From NCBI RefSeq assembly GCF_964340395.1, contig NC_135550.1, positions 31,452,676 to 31,516,675 on the forward strand: a DNA stretch of 64,000 nucleotides, read 5' to 3'. A program made the translations under genes and the position numbers. This document shows, in pieces, positions 60,661 through 64,000 of the stretch. This DNA comes from Glandiceps talaboti. Taxonomy: Eukaryota; Hemichordata; Enteropneusta; Spengelidae. Every line of letters begins with the position of its first letter. Positions within the stretch are counted from its first letter, which is position 1. Below the pieces are notes generated by a model. The model saw nothing but the letters and a program-made list of their open reading frames with translations, ran no database searches and was not told the origin of the DNA.

Positions 60661-62891
60661 TTTGATTTACAAGTTTTGTGTTAGAATGATTATGTGTGAG
60701 TAATTGGTGTATTGTTTTGGTAGTTGTGATTTATTTTTTAACGAAAAAGATAAAAGGCTTGACGAAAATACTACAGCATCATAAAGATTATGATACACAA
60801 GTGGTAACCAAAGCAAGTCACTAGACCCCCAAAGTAGCACAACCCTGAGGGAGCTATAGGAACAAGTTAGTCAGTCCAACTGTCACTGCCTGTACCAGCC
60901 GTTTTGCTGACACACACATTGCCACTACACAAAAAGGCTAATCTCATTCAAACCTGACACAAAGGTGACATACGTTATAGGAGTCAAAGGCACCTCACTT
61001 TGATTTGCAACCTTATCAACTTTTTATGTGTAGTGCCCATCACAGACATATAAACATACAAACAGTTCAATGTGTTAAGTGGGTTTTGCATGTAATATTG
61101 TGTAGGGTATATTGGGGTAAGAGATGGAAGAAGGAGGGGGAGGGGTTATAATTGAAAATTGCGACATCAGTCTCATAGTAGTTTCTTGCACAAGCCAACT
61201 TTAAATCATATTATGTCTTATAGTATCAGAAGCTCATGGTGGAAATTTCAGCAACATCTGAATAAAGTTCTCATTTAAGGAAGATAATTTCTTATCAACC
61301 AGTACATTTATAGTTTAATTATTAAAACCTAGAGCATTTCCCAGACTGTAATTCAAAAGATTGGCCACACGCATAGACTCTGAAAAAAACCTTTAACAAA
61401 TCTCAAAGTGAGAGACAGAATTGACAATAAAGCTGTTGTAATACATAACTGTAACCTTTGACCTTTTAAGCAAATCTTTTGGCCAATGGGGGTACATAGT
61501 CAATTAGACTATCCTTCAATTTATAAGACATCAGACATGAATAGGAAATCAAGATGAAGGATTAGAAGGATGCCAAAAGGCTTAGCAACTTTAACAACAC
61601 GGTTTATTCAAATTATTGATGATGACATGAATCAAATATTTATCTCCACCATGGTGATGCTGGGTATGGTTTTTTTTTCTTCTCTTTTCCCACAGCAAGT
61701 GTATCAACTCAACAACATCTATTGAAAGCTATGATTAATGCTATTGGGAAAAGTAGGAAAAGTTATCATGTCTGTTCACCATATTCACTTGCTATCCAGC
61801 TATGTTTTCTTAATTTCTGCAAACAAACCAGGCATTAGTTCTTGTATTGGAGCACTGACATGTTTCACTGATACAAGATAAACTTCATCCTTTAGTTGCA
61901 AAATTGTTTCCAAAACAAAAAGATATAGAGTGAAAAATGGCAAGAAGATTCCATAGTTTTTAATTGTCTGAAATGTCTTAAGTTTGTGGTAGAACAGAAA
62001 CATGTAGGCAAAACAGAAACTAGATTTGGGTGTTTGCTGCTGAAGTTGCCTTAAAATGTCTTGAAGTATGTATGTTGGGGGTGTGGGAGTGAATATGTGG
62101 GCCTCATCATCATATGATAACAGTAACCATGGCAATAGCAAAGATCAAAATGGTTCCACTTATTATGAATTGCTTCATTACATTCTAATAGGTAACTTGC
62201 AAACCTTCCATCTTGAATATCCTGAATGTTGCATCATGGGAGATATGATGACAAAATATGAATCAATCAGTAATATAAACAATCATGTTACATTTTTGTA
62301 AACAGAAATAATCTAGTCATGGTTACCTTAACCATTGTAGGAGGTTTATTCTATTGATAGCTTCAGATTAGGTACTATGATAACTACATATAATGCCATA
62401 GTCCTTTGTATCTTAGTATGCTCAGTCTGGATTGCAAGTTCCCTATTAAGAAAGGGCAAGCAGTTTTGTGCCAAGTATTTCTTTCTATAAAACTTATATG
62501 AAACTCATTTTATTACTGTGACATTATTGCTTTGCAACATGAAATTTTAACCTCAGCATCTCTAAACCATGGGTAATTTTCGATAAATGAAAGATTTGAT
62601 GTGGTTGTTGAGGTCACCATGAAACCAGAGTTGTCTCTGATTTTTTTCATCTTTATACACACCTTTATGAAAACCTGTTCCAAGTTTCTCTGAGAATCTG
62701 ACTTCATCCTCCAAACTGACTCGCTTACAAATCATATTTATCACATCAACAAAAATTAGTGTGCAGATGATGTTAGATCTGTACTAGTAGAAGTTCATAA
62801 AAGGAAACTTCAACTTCAAACAATGGTCAGCACTCATACTTACATCCTGAATTCTCTTACTGATCCATAATCAAGATAGAATCAAACAAAG

Positions 62892-62927
62892 CATAGACCC
62901 TACACCAACGTTGGTGTAGGGTCTATG
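62892..62927. repeat. Perfect 36-bp palindrome without spacer
   Basis: CATAGACCCTACACCAAC is followed directly by its exact reverse complement, centred on AACGTT. The symmetry ends sharply on both sides (G and A). Confidence 0.95.
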
Positions 62928-64000
62928 AACAAAGTGATGTCAATGTATATCTTTTCTTTGATAGCACAGTGTTGTACAGCTTAAAATTAAACTAGATATC
63001 CAGGTAACCAGATTTCATTCTGCCAACTGGCTAAAAAAGAAATGCAGGTTGAAAGTTTTTTTATTTAGGGGAGAATATTCTTCTTTCGCTGTGAGTCAGA
63101 TCAAATATATCTTCGCCTATCACCTTGTAAGGAGTCTATCTGTGCCAGTTGGTCAGGTGTTCGGTCAGGTGGTCTGTCTGCCTGCCTGCTTGCCTGCAGC
63201 ATCACTTTCTATACAACCCACTCAGTGATATTTCAATACATATCATGCTGAACATACTGTTTAATTTCACAAGGTACATCAGATAAACTTAGAAATGTGA
63301 TGTCATCACAAAAAATCTTTCTACATTCCTCTGATTAATGGGCAGATTTCATAATTCAGGAGATATATTTGCCCTAACAACAGTATACTTGGAATTTCCT
63401 GTCATTTACTTTTTCTGAAACATACTAGTATACTAATTGACAGAATTCTGGGTAATATGCAAACAGTATTACATCACCAAGCTTAGCTTTAGTGCCTGTA
63501 TCTGTTGTTTCTTCCTTAAAATACTGTCACATGGCATCATAATCCTCATTTCTATGTGGATTAGGTAGAAACAATAGACAGACTGATAGATACAGTCACA
63601 GATGATGTAAGCATAAGTAATTTAAGCACCTCAGTTGTTTGCTTACCCAGAATTCCCTACACCAATGTACAACATGTCTGTACACAGCTAATTTGAATGA
63701 TCTTAGTTGTTTTATCTTTAGAGAAGTCACGCAATGTAAAGTAATGCTTTGTGACTCACTGGACATCAAATATAGCAGCCAGAATTAGGTAGAAAATGAA
63801 ACATGTTGGTTTTTAAAATTCAGGAAAACAGTAAAAATCTTATTGTTCAATCATGAACCGCAACAAGTGACATATTCCCTTCAACTTGACTTTGATAACC
63901 ATGATATTATTAAACTTTACATCAGTAATATCCTAGATATAGAGACAATGATCAAAACACTTCAAACTATAGAGTGAAACTCTAGAACATCGTGCTATGA

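Larger units (their letters stand above)
60303..64000. other. Right-hand flank with no recognisable gene
   Basis: AT-rich, CpG-poor DNA. It contains a 48-bp triplication (60518-60660) and a perfect palindrome (62892-62927). Two minus-strand frames, 61800-62141 and about 62562-62765, have no recognisable family or clear exon context. Confidence 0.55.

Noticed and set aside
61800-62141. 113-codon minus-strand frame
   Set aside because: It has no recognisable family, no convincing splice context and no conserved motif. Such a length can occur by chance in 3.7 kb of flank.
62562-62765. Minus-strand frame of about 67 codons with charged, protein-like composition
   Set aside because: No clear acceptor or donor and no family match. 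It would need homology evidence before being called an exon.

Overview
This is metazoan nuclear DNA. It is AT-rich, with small coding exons bounded by GT/AG introns, long gene-poor stretches, and many micro- and minisatellites. The recognisable genes are the 3' end of a Rab32/38/29-type GTPase, TIMM9, the 5' part of a TALPID3 (KIAA0586) orthologue and a one-exon IRF2BP gene. TALPID3 is absent from flies and nematodes. Together with the tail-less, compact intron style, this suggests an invertebrate deuterostome (hemichordate, lancelet or echinoderm) or a lophotrochozoan. I cannot name the species from the sequence alone.

Layout. 0-4.1 kb: last three coding exons of a Rab gene (+). 4.1-12.0 kb: intergenic. 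12.0-15.3 kb: TIMM9 (-), three coding exons; its second intron holds a minisatellite built from copies of the end of exon 2 plus its splice donor. 15.3-16.4 kb: shared divergent promoter. 16.4-22.9 kb (perhaps 23.8 kb): seven or eight 5' coding exons of TALPID3 (+). The TIMM9/TALPID3 head-to-head pair is the same as in human 14q23. The rest of TALPID3, including its best-conserved coiled coil, is not visible before the next gene. 23.8-39.5 kb: no recognisable gene. From about 29.9 kb this stretch becomes CpG-rich and stays so through the IRF2BP open reading frame at 39.5-41.5 kb.

41.5-51.2 kb: probable IRF2BP 3' UTR, then intergenic DNA with small duplications. 51.26-54.99 kb: a complete piggyBac element with TTAA target duplication, terminal and subterminal inverted repeats, and an uninterrupted transposase with a C-terminal zinc-binding domain. 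55.97-60.30 kb: a 47-bp satellite of about 92 units. 60.3-64.0 kb: no recognisable gene, but a perfect 36-bp palindrome.

The host genes do not form one pathway. Rab32-family proteins act in endolysosomal trafficking, TIMM9 in mitochondrial protein import, TALPID3 in centriole and cilium assembly, and IRF2BP as a nuclear co-regulator. The most unusual structures are the exon-derived splice-donor array in TIMM9, the apparently incomplete TALPID3, the intact piggyBac element, and the satellite whose variants look like CpG decay.
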